From contig CCNB01000002.1 in NCBI GenBank assembly GCA_000824785.1, positions 59,384-123,383 of the forward strand: 64,000 nt of DNA, in the 5' to 3' direction. Positions 7,847 through 16,506 of this stretch are shown here, piece by piece; within the stretch, counting starts at the first letter, position 1; each line of letters starts with the position of its first letter. Both the position numbers and the translations under genes were made by a program. Under the pieces are notes generated by a model. It searched no databases. It saw nothing but the letters and a program-made list of their open reading frames with translations, and was not told where the DNA came from. The DNA is from Mesorhizobium plurifarium (GTDB lineage Bacteria > Pseudomonadota > Alphaproteobacteria > Rhizobiales > Rhizobiaceae).

Positions 7847-8548
7847 ATGAGGCGGCTGGTCGGCCTGACACTTGCAGTCCTCTTGGCTGGTTGCGCAACA
7901 AAGCCACCGACCAGCGCGGAGAGTCTTGTCCAAGTTCCGCTTATTTTGGGCGCTTTAAAGTGCGCCTTCGCAACCGCTCTGATGAAAGAACGAAATCCGG
8001 ATAAAGTGAAGGTGCTCGAAGGGCAGGTTGCGGCTGGTACCCTGACCCTCAAAATTGTCTATAACCTGTCAAAAGACTTCAGTTTGAAAGGGAAGGCAGC
8101 GGCTGGTGGACCCTTCGTGTTTGCTTACTCAGGTGCAACGGCGAGTATTTTGCCCAACTTTTTCGCCTCGGCAGCAGAGACTGGGACGCTCACGACCACC
8201 TTGCCGTTCAGGTACTATCTTTATGCCACCAACGCCGACGTTTGCAATCAGGTTGACGCCGCAACGCAGTTGAAGTTCGGATTCTCTGACTGGCTTGCCG
8301 GAATTATCTCCGGCCTAGAAGTCAACTCTCCATACTACCCTTTGGGGCAGGTAGACAATGTCCAGTATGGTGCGGACTTCGGTGTTACGAAAACTACAAA
8401 GGGAGGCGTAGACTTCGATATTGTCTTCCTCTCAGGCTCCGCGAACGCAAACTCCACCAGAAATGACGTTCAATCCATCTCCTTTGCGATTGGCCCCCCA
8501 TCCAAAACAAATCCGGCGCCCGACATCTGGAAACAAACGAGACACTGA
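7847..8548 (+). CDS. Putative lipoprotein of unknown function
   Basis: A 233-residue protein whose first 16 residues (MRRLVGLTLAVLLAGC) form a clear lipoprotein signal peptide with an LLAGC lipobox, so it should be anchored in the inner or outer membrane. The mature part is mixed polar and hydrophobic with several aromatic-rich beta-like strands, and has no motif I recognise. A GGGGAGG ribosome-binding site precedes the ATG. It lies 58 bases after the SGNH hydrolase gene and just before the small holin-like gene, all on the same strand. It is the only protein of the group with a standard export signal. Confidence 0.8.
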   Translation: MRRLVGLTLAVLLAGCATKPPTSAESLVQVPLILGALKCAFATALMKERNPDKVKVLEGQVAAGTLTLKIVYNLSKDFSLKGKAAAGGPFVFAYSGATASILPNFFASAAETGTLTTTLPFRYYLYATNADVCNQVDAATQLKFGFSDWLAGIISGLEVNSPYYPLGQVDNVQYGADFGVTKTTKGGVDFDIVFLSGSANANSTRNDVQSISFAIGPPSKTNPAPDIWKQTRH

Positions 8549-8576
8549 GTGCAGGTATCAAACGAGAGGAAATTCC

Positions 8577-8939
8577 ATGGCTAGCTCGCCCAAACCGTCG
8601 TCGCCGAAGTCGCCGCCCCCGCCCCCACCAAAGCCGGGAGGTATTCCGACCGAACCTGGAGCTTTCCCGGCCCAAGTAGGCGCCAATTCTCCAGTGGCAT
8701 CGCGGACACCCACCAACAAGGCAGTAGCGGCGACGGGTGGCTCTGCTGTCGGCGCGGCGATCTCGACACTACTTGTCTACGGCATAGAGCTAAACCATGC
8801 CCTACCCGACACGGTATCCGGGGCCATCACTACCTTGGTGACCGCGGCTGTTACTCTAGCTGCCGCCTACTTCACGCCGCCCGGAACCAATGAGACCGTT
8901 ATCCTCACGTCTGACGGACCACGCACGGCCAGAAGATAG
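8577..8939 (+). CDS. Small Pro-rich membrane protein, holin-like
   Basis: A 120-residue protein. The first 50 residues are rich in Pro, Ser and Lys, including a run of six prolines (SPPPPPPKPGG). Two hydrophobic segments follow at about residues 55-72 and 80-100 (ITTLVTAAVTLAAAYF), separated by a short polar turn. A charged tail ends the protein. This size and topology resemble phage holins and small pore-forming membrane proteins, but no holin family is assigned. The ATG at 8577 has GAGAGGA upstream. Its position among hydrolase genes without signal peptides makes an export or lysis role worth testing. Confidence 0.65.
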   Translation: MASSPKPSSPKSPPPPPPKPGGIPTEPGAFPAQVGANSPVASRTPTNKAVAATGGSAVGAAISTLLVYGIELNHALPDTVSGAITTLVTAAVTLAAAYFTPPGTNETVILTSDGPRTARR

Positions 8940-8987
8940 CCGGGTGACGCCGTCCCCAAGCGTCCGTGCATAGGGGAGTAGCTTACC

Positions 8988-9647
8988 ATGGGGTATGGAG
9001 AGTGGCTGGAAGCCCTTACGACAAGGGAATACGAAATCTACAAGCTGATACTCGACAAGGGAGCTCTCGCTCTCTTGCTTGCGGCGATCGGGGCTGTGAT
9101 CGCTGTTCTACTTGAACGTTATCGGGAACAGCGAGAAAAGATTGAGGTAGCAGCTCGCGAAGACCGTGAGCGTTCGATGGTCCCGCGTACACAGCTCGAC
9201 ATTGAGTGTAGGTTTTTCGGTCCGCTACACGGAAAGATAATCGTAAATGTCCATCTGGTTGCTGAAAACAGGGGGAAGACGATCCGAGGCTTCAATAGCA
9301 TCCGATTCCGCGTCTTCACTATGACGGGTGACGAGGTTCCGGGGTTCTATGGGTCCAAGGATGGAATGAGCCGGCTTGCGCTTAACGGTCCTCGCGTTGA
9401 TGAGAGGACACACGAGGGTTACATCTTCAGCGTCGAGCCTGGGATTCGCCAGATCTTTCCTTTTACCACCCTTGTAGCTGCCGACACGAAGTACGTCAGC
9501 GTCAAAATAGATGTTCAGAACGCGGAATGGGGTGGTGGCGGCGCATCGTGGCTTGGCGAAGAACGCTTTTTTCCTGTTCAGGTGGAGCGAGATCGGGCAG
9601 CCGACGCAGGAGGAGTGCGTCCCGATCGACGCCGAACACAGCTTTGA
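8988..9647 (+). CDS. Hypothetical single-pass membrane protein
   Basis: A 219-residue protein with a membrane helix at about residues 26-42 (LALLLAAIGAVIAVLLERY), then a charged helical stretch (about 43-68) that may form a coiled coil. A beta-rich domain follows (VNVHLVAENRG, then FRVFTMTGDEVPGFYG). The C-terminal 20 residues are Arg- and Asp-rich and look less conserved, so the original C-terminus may have been altered. GGGGAG precedes the ATG. It is the last gene of the co-directional row that begins with luxR. No function is assigned. Confidence 0.7.
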   Translation: MGYGEWLEALTTREYEIYKLILDKGALALLLAAIGAVIAVLLERYREQREKIEVAAREDRERSMVPRTQLDIECRFFGPLHGKIIVNVHLVAENRGKTIRGFNSIRFRVFTMTGDEVPGFYGSKDGMSRLALNGPRVDERTHEGYIFSVEPGIRQIFPFTTLVAADTKYVSVKIDVQNAEWGGGGASWLGEERFFPVQVERDRAADAGGVRPDRRRTQL

Positions 9648-9941
9648 GGAGCCCATCTACGAAGCGATTGTTAGCTACGGTGAGACCTCCCTTCGCGCGC
9701 TTTGCCACCTTCTCGCGAACTGCGCTGCCGGCATCCGCACGAAACAATGCCGCAGACGACCTCCGCAGCCGACTTAATTCTGGACAGCGACATATATTTC
9801 CAGACTGCGCACTGGAACTGCCGGACGGACAGGCTTTGACGGCAATGCAGAGCGAGGATCGCACCCAATCGTACGTGAGCTGCATTCGCGATTGGGCCTG
9901 GCCGCGCGATGCTGAGTTACATTGTCCGGCGAGCCAAACCA
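9648..9941. other. Intergenic stretch before traG
   Basis: About 290 bases between the hypothetical membrane gene and traG. The + frame across 9511-9777 reads as plausible protein (AEHSFEEPIYEAIVSYGE), but it has no ribosome-binding site and overlaps the previous gene, so I do not call it. No terminator or lux-box-like palindrome was found here. Confidence 0.4.
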
Positions 9942-11972
9942 ATGACACCCACGAAGCTGCTGATCGGGCAGATCGCCGCCGTGTTCGCAATCGTCGTTCT
10001 GGGCGTGTGGGCGGCAACGCAATGGTGCGCGCACATGCTCGGCTACCAGCCGCAACTCGGCGCGCCGTTGTTCGTCGCGGCGGGATGGCGGATCTACAAA
10101 CCCTGGAAACTGTTGGAGTGGTGGTTCCATTTCGACGCCTATGCGCCTGAGGTATTTGACCAAGCAGGCGCGCTTGCCGGCGCCAGTGGATTGTTGGGCT
10201 GTGCAGCCGCGGTCGCCGGTTCGCTGTGGCGCGCGCGGCAGCGCGGACTGGTCACCACCTATGGCTCTTCACGATGGGCCCTAACGCAGGAGATATCGAA
10301 GGCAGGCTTGTTTCGACCGGCCGGTGTCTTCCTCGGCAAATTGAGCGACCGCTATCTGCGCCACGACGGCCCGGAGCACGTCATGGCCTTTGCTCCGACA
10401 CGTTCAGGCAAGGGGGTCGGGCTGGTCGTTCCAACGCTCCTTTCTTGGACCGGCTCAGCTGTCATTCACGACATCAAAGGCGAGAACTGGCAGCTAACCT
10501 CTGGCTGGCGATCCAAGTTTTCTTATTGCCCTTTGTTCAATCCGACCGACCCCAGGTCGGCTCGCTACAACCCGCTGCTCGAGGTGCGGCAAGGCTCGAA
10601 CGAAGTTCGCGACGTCCAGAACATCGCCGATATCTTGGTCGATCCGGAAGGTGCGCTGGAGCGACGGAACCATTGGGAGAAGACCAGTCATTCACTACTG
10701 GTCGGCGCCATTTTGCATGTGCTCTACGCCGAGGAAGAAAAGACACTCGCCCGGGTCGCCACCTTCTTATCGGATCCGCAACGCTCATTTGCCGCGACGC
10801 TGCAGCGGATGATGACGACAAACCACCTTGGCGTAGCGGAGAGGCCCCAGGTCCATCCCGTCGTGGCCTCGGCGGCGCGCGAGGTGCTGAACAAGTCAGA
10901 GAACGAGCGTTCAGGCGTTCTGTCGACTGCCATGTCGTTTCTCGGTCTCTATCGCGATCCAACCGTAGCGGCGGCAACATCTGCCTGCGATTGGCGCATT
11001 GCCGACCTCATGGACGCGGAGCGACCAATGTCACTCTATCTCGTCGTACCGCCATCGGACATTTCGCGCACCAAGCCGCTGGTCCGACTGGTGCTCAATC
11101 AGATTGGCCGGCGCCTGACAGAGCGGCTGGAGGGCGATCCAAAGAAGGGCAGAAAGCACCAGCTGCTCATGATGCTGGACGAATTCCCGGCGCTCGGCCG
11201 CCTCGACTTCTTCGAGACCGCGCTCGCCTTCATGGCGGGTTACGGCATTCGCGCCTATCTGATCGCGCAATCCTTGAACCAGATTTCCAAGGCTTATGGC
11301 GAGAACAACGCAATTCTCGACAATTGCCACGTGCGCATCGCCTTTTCCTCCAATGACGAGCGCACGGCCAAGCGCATCTCGGACGCGCTTGGCACAGCCA
11401 CGGAACTGAGGTCCATGCGCAACTATGCCGGCCATCGGCTGGCGCCATGGCTTTCCCACGTCATGGTCAGCCGCCAGGAGACCGCACGCCCGCTGTTGAC
11501 GCCGGGCGAAGTCATGCAACTGCCCCCATCTGATGAATTGGTACTGGTTTCAGGGTTGCCTCCGATCCGGGCGAAGAAGCTGCGCTATTACGAGGATCAG
11601 AATTTCACCGAGCGGGTGCTGCCTGCACCGTTGTTGCGCGAGCGTCCCTACGCCGACTGTCCTGCATCACGCCCGGATGATTGGAGTGGACAGGTGCGTA
11701 GTGTCGACCGTCGTCTGGCCGCTGACGAAGAAAGCGCCAGTGGGGCCGCTGAAGACGAGGGCGGTGTTCAGCAGCAGCGCCATCCGGGATTGCCCGATGA
11801 ACACATTGCCATCTCTCAGGAGCCTGAGCAGGACGATCTGTTCAAGCCCGCCGACGATGATAGCGAGGCGCTCGCCGACAAACGTGTGATGGACCGGATT
11901 TCCACCGCGGCGCGTGCCTACGGTATCAACGAAGGCAGGGGTGACGACAAGGACATCGTGCCCGGCTTCTGA
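9942..11972 (+). CDS. traG: Type IV coupling protein TraG (VirD4 family)
   Basis: A 676-residue VirD4/TraG ATPase that links the relaxosome to the mating-pair-formation channel at the inner membrane. It has an N-terminal membrane region (hydrophobic segments near residues 8-28 and 75-94), a Walker A motif APTRSGKGVG at about 151-160, and a Walker B LLMMLDEFPALGR near residue 405. The C-terminal 100 residues are acidic and low in complexity. The start at 9942 (MTPTKLLIGQ) has CGGCGAG upstream; an in-frame ATG at 9909 is an alternative. It heads the conjugation block, followed by an RHH gene and trbB, an order known from rhizobial symbiosis elements. Confidence 0.95.
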   Translation: MTPTKLLIGQIAAVFAIVVLGVWAATQWCAHMLGYQPQLGAPLFVAAGWRIYKPWKLLEWWFHFDAYAPEVFDQAGALAGASGLLGCAAAVAGSLWRARQRGLVTTYGSSRWALTQEISKAGLFRPAGVFLGKLSDRYLRHDGPEHVMAFAPTRSGKGVGLVVPTLLSWTGSAVIHDIKGENWQLTSGWRSKFSYCPLFNPTDPRSARYNPLLEVRQGSNEVRDVQNIADILVDPEGALERRNHWEKTSHSLLVGAILHVLYAEEEKTLARVATFLSDPQRSFAATLQRMMTTNHLGVAERPQVHPVVASAAREVLNKSENERSGVLSTAMSFLGLYRDPTVAAATSACDWRIADLMDAERPMSLYLVVPPSDISRTKPLVRLVLNQIGRRLTERLEGDPKKGRKHQLLMMLDEFPALGRLDFFETALAFMAGYGIRAYLIAQSLNQISKAYGENNAILDNCHVRIAFSSNDERTAKRISDALGTATELRSMRNYAGHRLAPWLSHVMVSRQETARPLLTPGEVMQLPPSDELVLVSGLPPIRAKKLRYYEDQNFTERVLPAPLLRERPYADCPASRPDDWSGQVRSVDRRLAADEESASGAAEDEGGVQQQRHPGLPDEHIAISQEPEQDDLFKPADDDSEALADKRVMDRISTAARAYGINEGRGDDKDIVPGF

Positions 11973-12043
11973 AGGCTCCCCAAAAGCCAGAGCGTATCTC
12001 GGCGTAGATAACGACCGTAAGCAATTTCTGGCAGCTGTCTCAT

Positions 12044-12088
12044 GCTTGTTCTCATCGCCGGCGCAATGCCGGCCTGCCGAGAACAAGC
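12044..12088. promoter_or_regulatory. Nested inverted repeat before the RHH gene
   Basis: A perfect 10-base inverted repeat, GCTTGTTCTC at 12044-12053 and GAGAACAAGC at 12079-12088, encloses a second pair of GCCGGC hexamers at 12057-12062 and 12068-12073. The right arm overlaps the only purine-rich ribosome-binding site (GAGAA) of the ATG at 12092. It could be an autoregulatory operator for the RHH protein, an RNA fold limiting translation, or a weak terminator after traG. Confidence 0.55.
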
Positions 12089-12091
12089 CGC

Positions 12092-12505
12092 ATGAAGTCC
12101 CACCGCATCCGTCATCAGTTTCTGCTCGAGCCTGAGCTGAGCGAGAAACTAGACAACCTCAGCCGCGATCCCTCGACCACCAAATCCGCGGTGGTGGCGA
12201 AGGCAATCGAAGCCTTCATCGAGGGGCGTGGCGAGAACGAGCTCGATCGCCGCTACGGCGTAAGGCTCGATCGTCTTTCCCGCGACATCGCTCACGTCAG
12301 GCGCGATGCCGAGATGATCCTGGAGAGCCTGGCACTCTTCATTCGTTTTTCGATCACGCTTCATGCCCATACGCCGGCCCCGGATCGGGCAACGCAGGCC
12401 ATCGCCCAAGACCGTTTCGACAAATTCGTCGAGCAGGTCGGCCGGCAGATGGCTTCCGGGAAACACTCGCTGGGCAAAGACAATGGCAAAGGAGGCGAAG
12501 GATGA
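12092..12505 (+). CDS. Ribbon-helix-helix (CopG-family) regulator of the conjugation operon
   Basis: A 137-residue protein with an N-terminal ribbon-helix-helix domain (about residues 6-45: HRIRHQFLLEPELSEKLDNL, then TKSAVVAKAIEAFIEGR) and a longer helical C-terminal part. CopG-type genes stand between traG and trbB in many rhizobial conjugative elements and are usually thought to regulate the trb operon or assist DNA processing. The stop overlaps the trbB start (ATGA), so the two are translationally coupled. A nested inverted repeat immediately upstream may be its own operator. Confidence 0.85.
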   Translation: MKSHRIRHQFLLEPELSEKLDNLSRDPSTTKSAVVAKAIEAFIEGRGENELDRRYGVRLDRLSRDIAHVRRDAEMILESLALFIRFSITLHAHTPAPDRATQAIAQDRFDKFVEQVGRQMASGKHSLGKDNGKGGEG

Positions 12506-13470
12506 GCTCTCATCCCGAGGCCGACCATCGCCGGCGCGCCATGCTGCGCACTGCCATGGGGCCAGCGATCACCGAGGCCCTGGCCGATCCATTGGTCATC
12601 GAAGTGATGGTCAATCCCGACGGTGCGCTGCGGCTCGACAGACTGGGAGAAGGTCGGGTCGACACCGGCGTGTCCATGCATCCCTCCGAGGCGGAACGCA
12701 TCATCCGTCTGGTTGCCTCCCACGTGCGCGCAGAGGCGCATGCCGACAATCCGATTGTCAGCGCCGAACTGCCATCGGGCGAACGCTTCGAGGGTTTGCT
12801 CCCGCCTGTCGTGCTGGCGCCGTGCTTTGCGATCCGCAAGCCGGCGGCAAAGCTCTACACGCTGGCCAACTATGTCGCCGACCGGATCATGCAGCCGCTG
12901 CAAGCCGATGCCCTCAGGAAAGCGGTGCGCGAGCGGCGCAACATTCTAGTCGCCGGCGGCACCTCGTCGGGCAAGACAACGCTTGCCAATGCGCTCTTGG
13001 CCGAAGTCGCCGAATGCGACGAGCGGGTGATCCTGATCGAGGACACGCGCGAACTGCAATGCGCGGCACAGGATTGCGTAGCATTGAGGACGAGGCGGGG
13101 TTCGGTCACGCTCGCCGATCTCGTACGCTCGACACTCCGGCTCCGACCCGACCGCATTATCGTCGGTGAAGTCAGGGGCGCCGAAGCGCTCGATATGCTG
13201 AAGGCCTGGAACACCGGGCATCCCGGCGGCATCGCCACGGTTCACGCCAACTCGGCGCGCTCTGCTCTCTATCGCATCGAGCAGCTCGCCCAGGAAGCTG
13301 TCGTGACCGTTCCGCGCCGGCTCATCGCCGAGGCGATAGACTTGATCGTGTTCATCGCCGGGCGCGGAACTTCGCGCCGCATCGACTCGATCGCCGAGGT
13401 CACCGGTCTCGACGGCAGCGGCGATTACGCCGTCACCCCGCTCACGCTTCCGCAACTCCAGCAGCTTTGA
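12502..13470 (+). CDS. trbB: Conjugal transfer ATPase TrbB (VirB11 family)
   Basis: A 322-residue hexameric secretion ATPase that powers pilus assembly and substrate transfer at the inner membrane. The Walker A motif is GGTSSGKTT at about residues 152-160. The later VirB11-family block TLRLRPDRIIVGEVRGAEAL and the HPGGIATVHANS segment are also present. Length is normal for TrbB. It is the first structural gene of a tightly packed trbBCDEJLFGI operon in which most starts and stops overlap. Confidence 0.95.
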   Translation: MSSHPEADHRRRAMLRTAMGPAITEALADPLVIEVMVNPDGALRLDRLGEGRVDTGVSMHPSEAERIIRLVASHVRAEAHADNPIVSAELPSGERFEGLLPPVVLAPCFAIRKPAAKLYTLANYVADRIMQPLQADALRKAVRERRNILVAGGTSSGKTTLANALLAEVAECDERVILIEDTRELQCAAQDCVALRTRRGSVTLADLVRSTLRLRPDRIIVGEVRGAEALDMLKAWNTGHPGGIATVHANSARSALYRIEQLAQEAVVTVPRRLIAEAIDLIVFIAGRGTSRRIDSIAEVTGLDGSGDYAVTPLTLPQLQQL

Positions 13471-13481
13471 AAGGTCATCTC

Positions 13482-13790
13482 ATGCGCAAGAAGCTTCGCT
13501 TTCTTTCGTCCACCGCGCTCGCGTTTTGTTTCACGGCCCCGGCTTACGCGGCGGGCTCCGGCATGCCTTGGGAACAGCCGCTGCAGCAGATTCTGGAGTC
13601 GGTGCAGGGACCGGTCGCAAAGATCGTCGCGGTGATCATCATCATTACCACCGGCTTGACCCTTGCTTTCGGCGACACGGCAGGCGGTTTTCGGCGGCTG
13701 ATCCAGATTGTCTTCGGACTGTCGATCGCCTTTGCCGCATCGAGCTTTTTTCTCTCCTTCTTCTCCTTCGGCGGCGGGGCGCTCGTCTGA
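13482..13790 (+). CDS. trbC: Conjugative pilin TrbC (VirB2 family)
   Basis: A 102-residue pilin precursor. Residues 1-24 are a signal peptide ending in AYAAGSG. Two hydrophobic helices follow (VAKIVAVIIIITTGLTLAF near 43-62 and VFGLSIAFAASSFFLSFFSF near 75-95), as in VirB2/TrbC subunits. The ATG at 13482 is preferred; a TTG in frame at 13467 would only add five residues and overlap trbB. The stop overlaps the trbD start (TGATG). Confidence 0.93.
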   Translation: MRKKLRFLSSTALAFCFTAPAYAAGSGMPWEQPLQQILESVQGPVAKIVAVIIIITTGLTLAFGDTAGGFRRLIQIVFGLSIAFAASSFFLSFFSFGGGALV

Positions 13791-14062
13791 TGGCCACCGG
13801 AGAACAGCATATCGAAGGCTTCGAGGTACCGGTTCACCGCGCCTTGACTGAACCAATCCTGCTGGGCGGCGCGCCCCGAGCGGTGGCGATCCTCAACGGC
13901 ACGGTCGCTGCGGCGATAGGTCTTGGCTTGCAGCAGTGGATTGCTGGACTGGCGCTTTGGATCGCAGGCCACACGCTTGCGGTCTTTGCTGCCCGCCGCG
14001 ATCCGGACTTTGCCAGCGTCCTTGTTCGCCACCTTCGGCTGAGGGGGTGGCTGGCATGCTGA
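13790..14062 (+). CDS. trbD: Conjugal transfer protein TrbD (VirB3 family)
   Basis: A 90-residue inner-membrane protein. It begins EGFEVPVHRALTEPILLGGAPR, typical of TrbD/VirB3, followed by one long hydrophobic stretch (about residues 30-68) and a basic tail. VirB3-type proteins associate with the VirB4/TrbE ATPase during pilus biogenesis. The gene overlaps trbC upstream by one base and trbE downstream by seven bases, so the three are probably co-translated. Confidence 0.92.
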   Translation: MATGEQHIEGFEVPVHRALTEPILLGGAPRAVAILNGTVAAAIGLGLQQWIAGLALWIAGHTLAVFAARRDPDFASVLVRHLRLRGWLAC

Positions 14063-16506
14063 ACCTTTCAGAATATCGCGGGAAGGCCGACCGGCTTGCC
14101 GACCATCTGCCTTGGGCCGCACTCGTCGCGCCGGGCATCGTGCTCAACAAGGACGGCAGCTTTCAGCGGACGCTGCAGTTCCGTGGTCCCGATCTCGAAA
14201 GCGCGACGGAAGCCGAACTCATCGGCATCTGCGCGCGGGCGAACAATGCGCTCAGACGCCTCGGCTCCGGCCGGGCATTGTTCCTCGAGGCTGAACGCGT
14301 CGAAGCGCTGGGCTATCCAGCCTCGCGTTTCCCCGACGCAGCCTCCTGGCTTGTCGACGAAGAGCGGCGCGCGGCTTTCGAGGGCAGGGTGGCGCATTTC
14401 GAGAGCCGCTATCACCTGACCTTGCTGTTCATGCCGTCACCGGACGCCCAGTTGCGGGCGGAGAGCGCGTTTGTCGACTCTGATCATCCAGAAGGCGAAA
14501 GAGACTGGCGCCAGGAGCTGGCGCGGTTCCGTGATGAGACCGACCGCGTTCTGGATCTCCTGTCCGGCTTCATGCCGGAAGTGCGTGGGCTCGACGATGC
14601 CGAGATGCTGACCTACCTGCACGGCACGATCTCGACCCGGCGACATCCGGTCGCCGTGCCGGAAACGCCGATCTATCTCGACGGCATTCTGGTCGATGCG
14701 CCGCTCATCGGCGGGTTGGAGCCGATGCTGGGCGACCTGCATCTGCGAATCCTCACCATCCTCGGATTCCCGAACCTCACTCGGCCCGGGATCCTCGACG
14801 CGCTCAACCATCAGGATTTCGCCTATCGCTGGGTGACGCGCTTCATTCCGCTCGACAAGTCGGAAGCGACCAAGACGCTGACACGGCTCCGGCGGCAGTG
14901 GTTTGCCAAGCGCAAATCGATCGTCGCTATCCTGCGCGAGGTTGTGACCAACGAGCCGGTACCGCTGGTTGACAGCGATGCCGACAACAAGGCGCTCGAT
15001 GCCGACGAAGCGCTTCAGGCGTTGGGTGGCGATCATGTTGGCTTCGGCTATCTCACCACTACCGTGACGGTATGGGACGAGGACCGCCAAGCCGCTGCCG
15101 AAAAACTTCGCGCGGTCGAGCGGATCGTGAACGGACTCGGCTTCACCTCGATCCGTGAAGGCGTCAATGCGGTCGAGGCGTGGCTCGGCTCGTTGCCTGG
15201 ACATGTTTATGCCAATGTTCGGCAGCCGCTCGTTCACACGCTGAACCTTGCCCACCTCATGCCGCTGTCCTCGGTATGGGCCGGCCCGTCGGCGAACGAG
15301 CATCTCGCCAAGGTTACCCAGACAGAGGCGCCGCCGCTTCTCTTCGCCGAGACCGGCGGGTCGACACCCTTCCGACTTTCCACTCATGTCGACGATGTCG
15401 GCCACATGCTGATCGTTGGTCCGACCGGCGCCGGCAAGTCGGTGCTGCTTGCACTGATTGCTCTGCAGTTCAGACGTTATGCCGGCGCGCAGGTCTATGT
15501 TTTCGACAAAGGCAACTCGGCCCGCGCGGCAACGCTTGCGATGGGTGGAGAGCACCACGCATTGGGGGGCAACGGGTCACTTGCCTTCCAGCCGCTGCGC
15601 AACATCAGGGACCCTAGGACGCGCAGCTGGGCGGCGGAATGGATAGCCGGCCTCATCGCCCGTGAGAATGTCACCGTCACGCCGGAGGTGAAGGAGGCAA
15701 TCTGGTCTGCGCTAGGCAGCCTTGCCGCCGCGCCGGCGCAGGAACGCACGCTGACCGGCCTGTCTGTCCTGCTTCAATCCAATGCACTGAAGTCTGCATT
15801 GCTGCCCTACACGCTCGACGGTCCTTTCGGCCGGCTGCTCGACGCAGATGACGACCGGCTGGCCTTATCGGATGTGCAGTGTTTCGAGACCGAGGAGCTG
15901 ATGCACAGCCAAGGCGCTGTGCTGCCGGTGCTCACCTATCTCTTCCATCGTCTCGAAGAGCGGTTCGACGGACGGCCAACGCTGCTCATGCTTGATGAGG
16001 CCTGGGTCTATCTCGACAATCCGCTCTTCGCCGCCCGCATCCGCGAATGGCTGAAGGTGCTGCGCAAGAAGAATGTGTCGGTGATCTTCGCCACGCAGTC
16101 GCTTGCCGACATCGCGAGCTCGGCGATCGCGCCGGCAATCATCGAGAGTTGCCCGCAGCGCATTTTTCTTCCCAATGATCGTGCCGTGGAACCGCAGGCG
16201 CGAGCCGCTTACGAGCAGTTCGGTCTCAACGAACGCCAGGTCGAGCTGATCGCCCGCGCTACGCCAAAGCGGCAGTACTATCTGCAATCGCGGCGCGGGA
16301 ACCGTCTCTTCGAGCTCGGCCTTGGCCCCATCACGCTTGCGCTTTGCGGCGCCTCCGATCCAGCCACGCAGACTCTCATCGACAGCGTCCTGTCCGACGA
16401 CGGGCAGGAGAGCTTTGCCTCCCGATTTCTCAGTGCTCGCGGCCTCGATTGGGCCGCCGAGCTTCTCCAGCAATTCCCCCAACCAGACAAGGAGCATTCG
16501 TCATGA
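14056..16506 (+). CDS. trbE: Conjugal transfer ATPase TrbE (VirB4 family)
   Basis: An 816-residue VirB4-type ATPase, the largest T4SS energy component. It has the usual N-terminal CagE/VirB4 domain, a Walker A motif VGPTGAGKSVLL near residues 453-464 and a Walker B LLMLDEAWVYLD near 645, followed by the VIFATQSLADI sensor region. The start at 14056 (MLNLSEYRGKADRLADHLPW) is the standard TrbE N-terminus; a longer in-frame extension to 13936 overlaps trbD and is rejected. The stop overlaps the trbJ start (ATGA). Confidence 0.95.
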   Translation: MLNLSEYRGKADRLADHLPWAALVAPGIVLNKDGSFQRTLQFRGPDLESATEAELIGICARANNALRRLGSGRALFLEAERVEALGYPASRFPDAASWLVDEERRAAFEGRVAHFESRYHLTLLFMPSPDAQLRAESAFVDSDHPEGERDWRQELARFRDETDRVLDLLSGFMPEVRGLDDAEMLTYLHGTISTRRHPVAVPETPIYLDGILVDAPLIGGLEPMLGDLHLRILTILGFPNLTRPGILDALNHQDFAYRWVTRFIPLDKSEATKTLTRLRRQWFAKRKSIVAILREVVTNEPVPLVDSDADNKALDADEALQALGGDHVGFGYLTTTVTVWDEDRQAAAEKLRAVERIVNGLGFTSIREGVNAVEAWLGSLPGHVYANVRQPLVHTLNLAHLMPLSSVWAGPSANEHLAKVTQTEAPPLLFAETGGSTPFRLSTHVDDVGHMLIVGPTGAGKSVLLALIALQFRRYAGAQVYVFDKGNSARAATLAMGGEHHALGGNGSLAFQPLRNIRDPRTRSWAAEWIAGLIARENVTVTPEVKEAIWSALGSLAAAPAQERTLTGLSVLLQSNALKSALLPYTLDGPFGRLLDADDDRLALSDVQCFETEELMHSQGAVLPVLTYLFHRLEERFDGRPTLLMLDEAWVYLDNPLFAARIREWLKVLRKKNVSVIFATQSLADIASSAIAPAIIESCPQRIFLPNDRAVEPQARAAYEQFGLNERQVELIARATPKRQYYLQSRRGNRLFELGLGPITLALCGASDPATQTLIDSVLSDDGQESFASRFLSARGLDWAAELLQQFPQPDKEHSS

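Noticed and set aside
9511..9777. Plus-strand frame of 88 codons before traG
   Set aside because: Part of it reads as plausible protein, but it starts inside the previous gene, has no ribosome-binding site and matches no family I know.
14437..15558. Long frame of about 373 codons antisense to trbE
   Set aside because: No ribosome-binding site and no family pattern; it is fully covered by the well-supported trbE gene.
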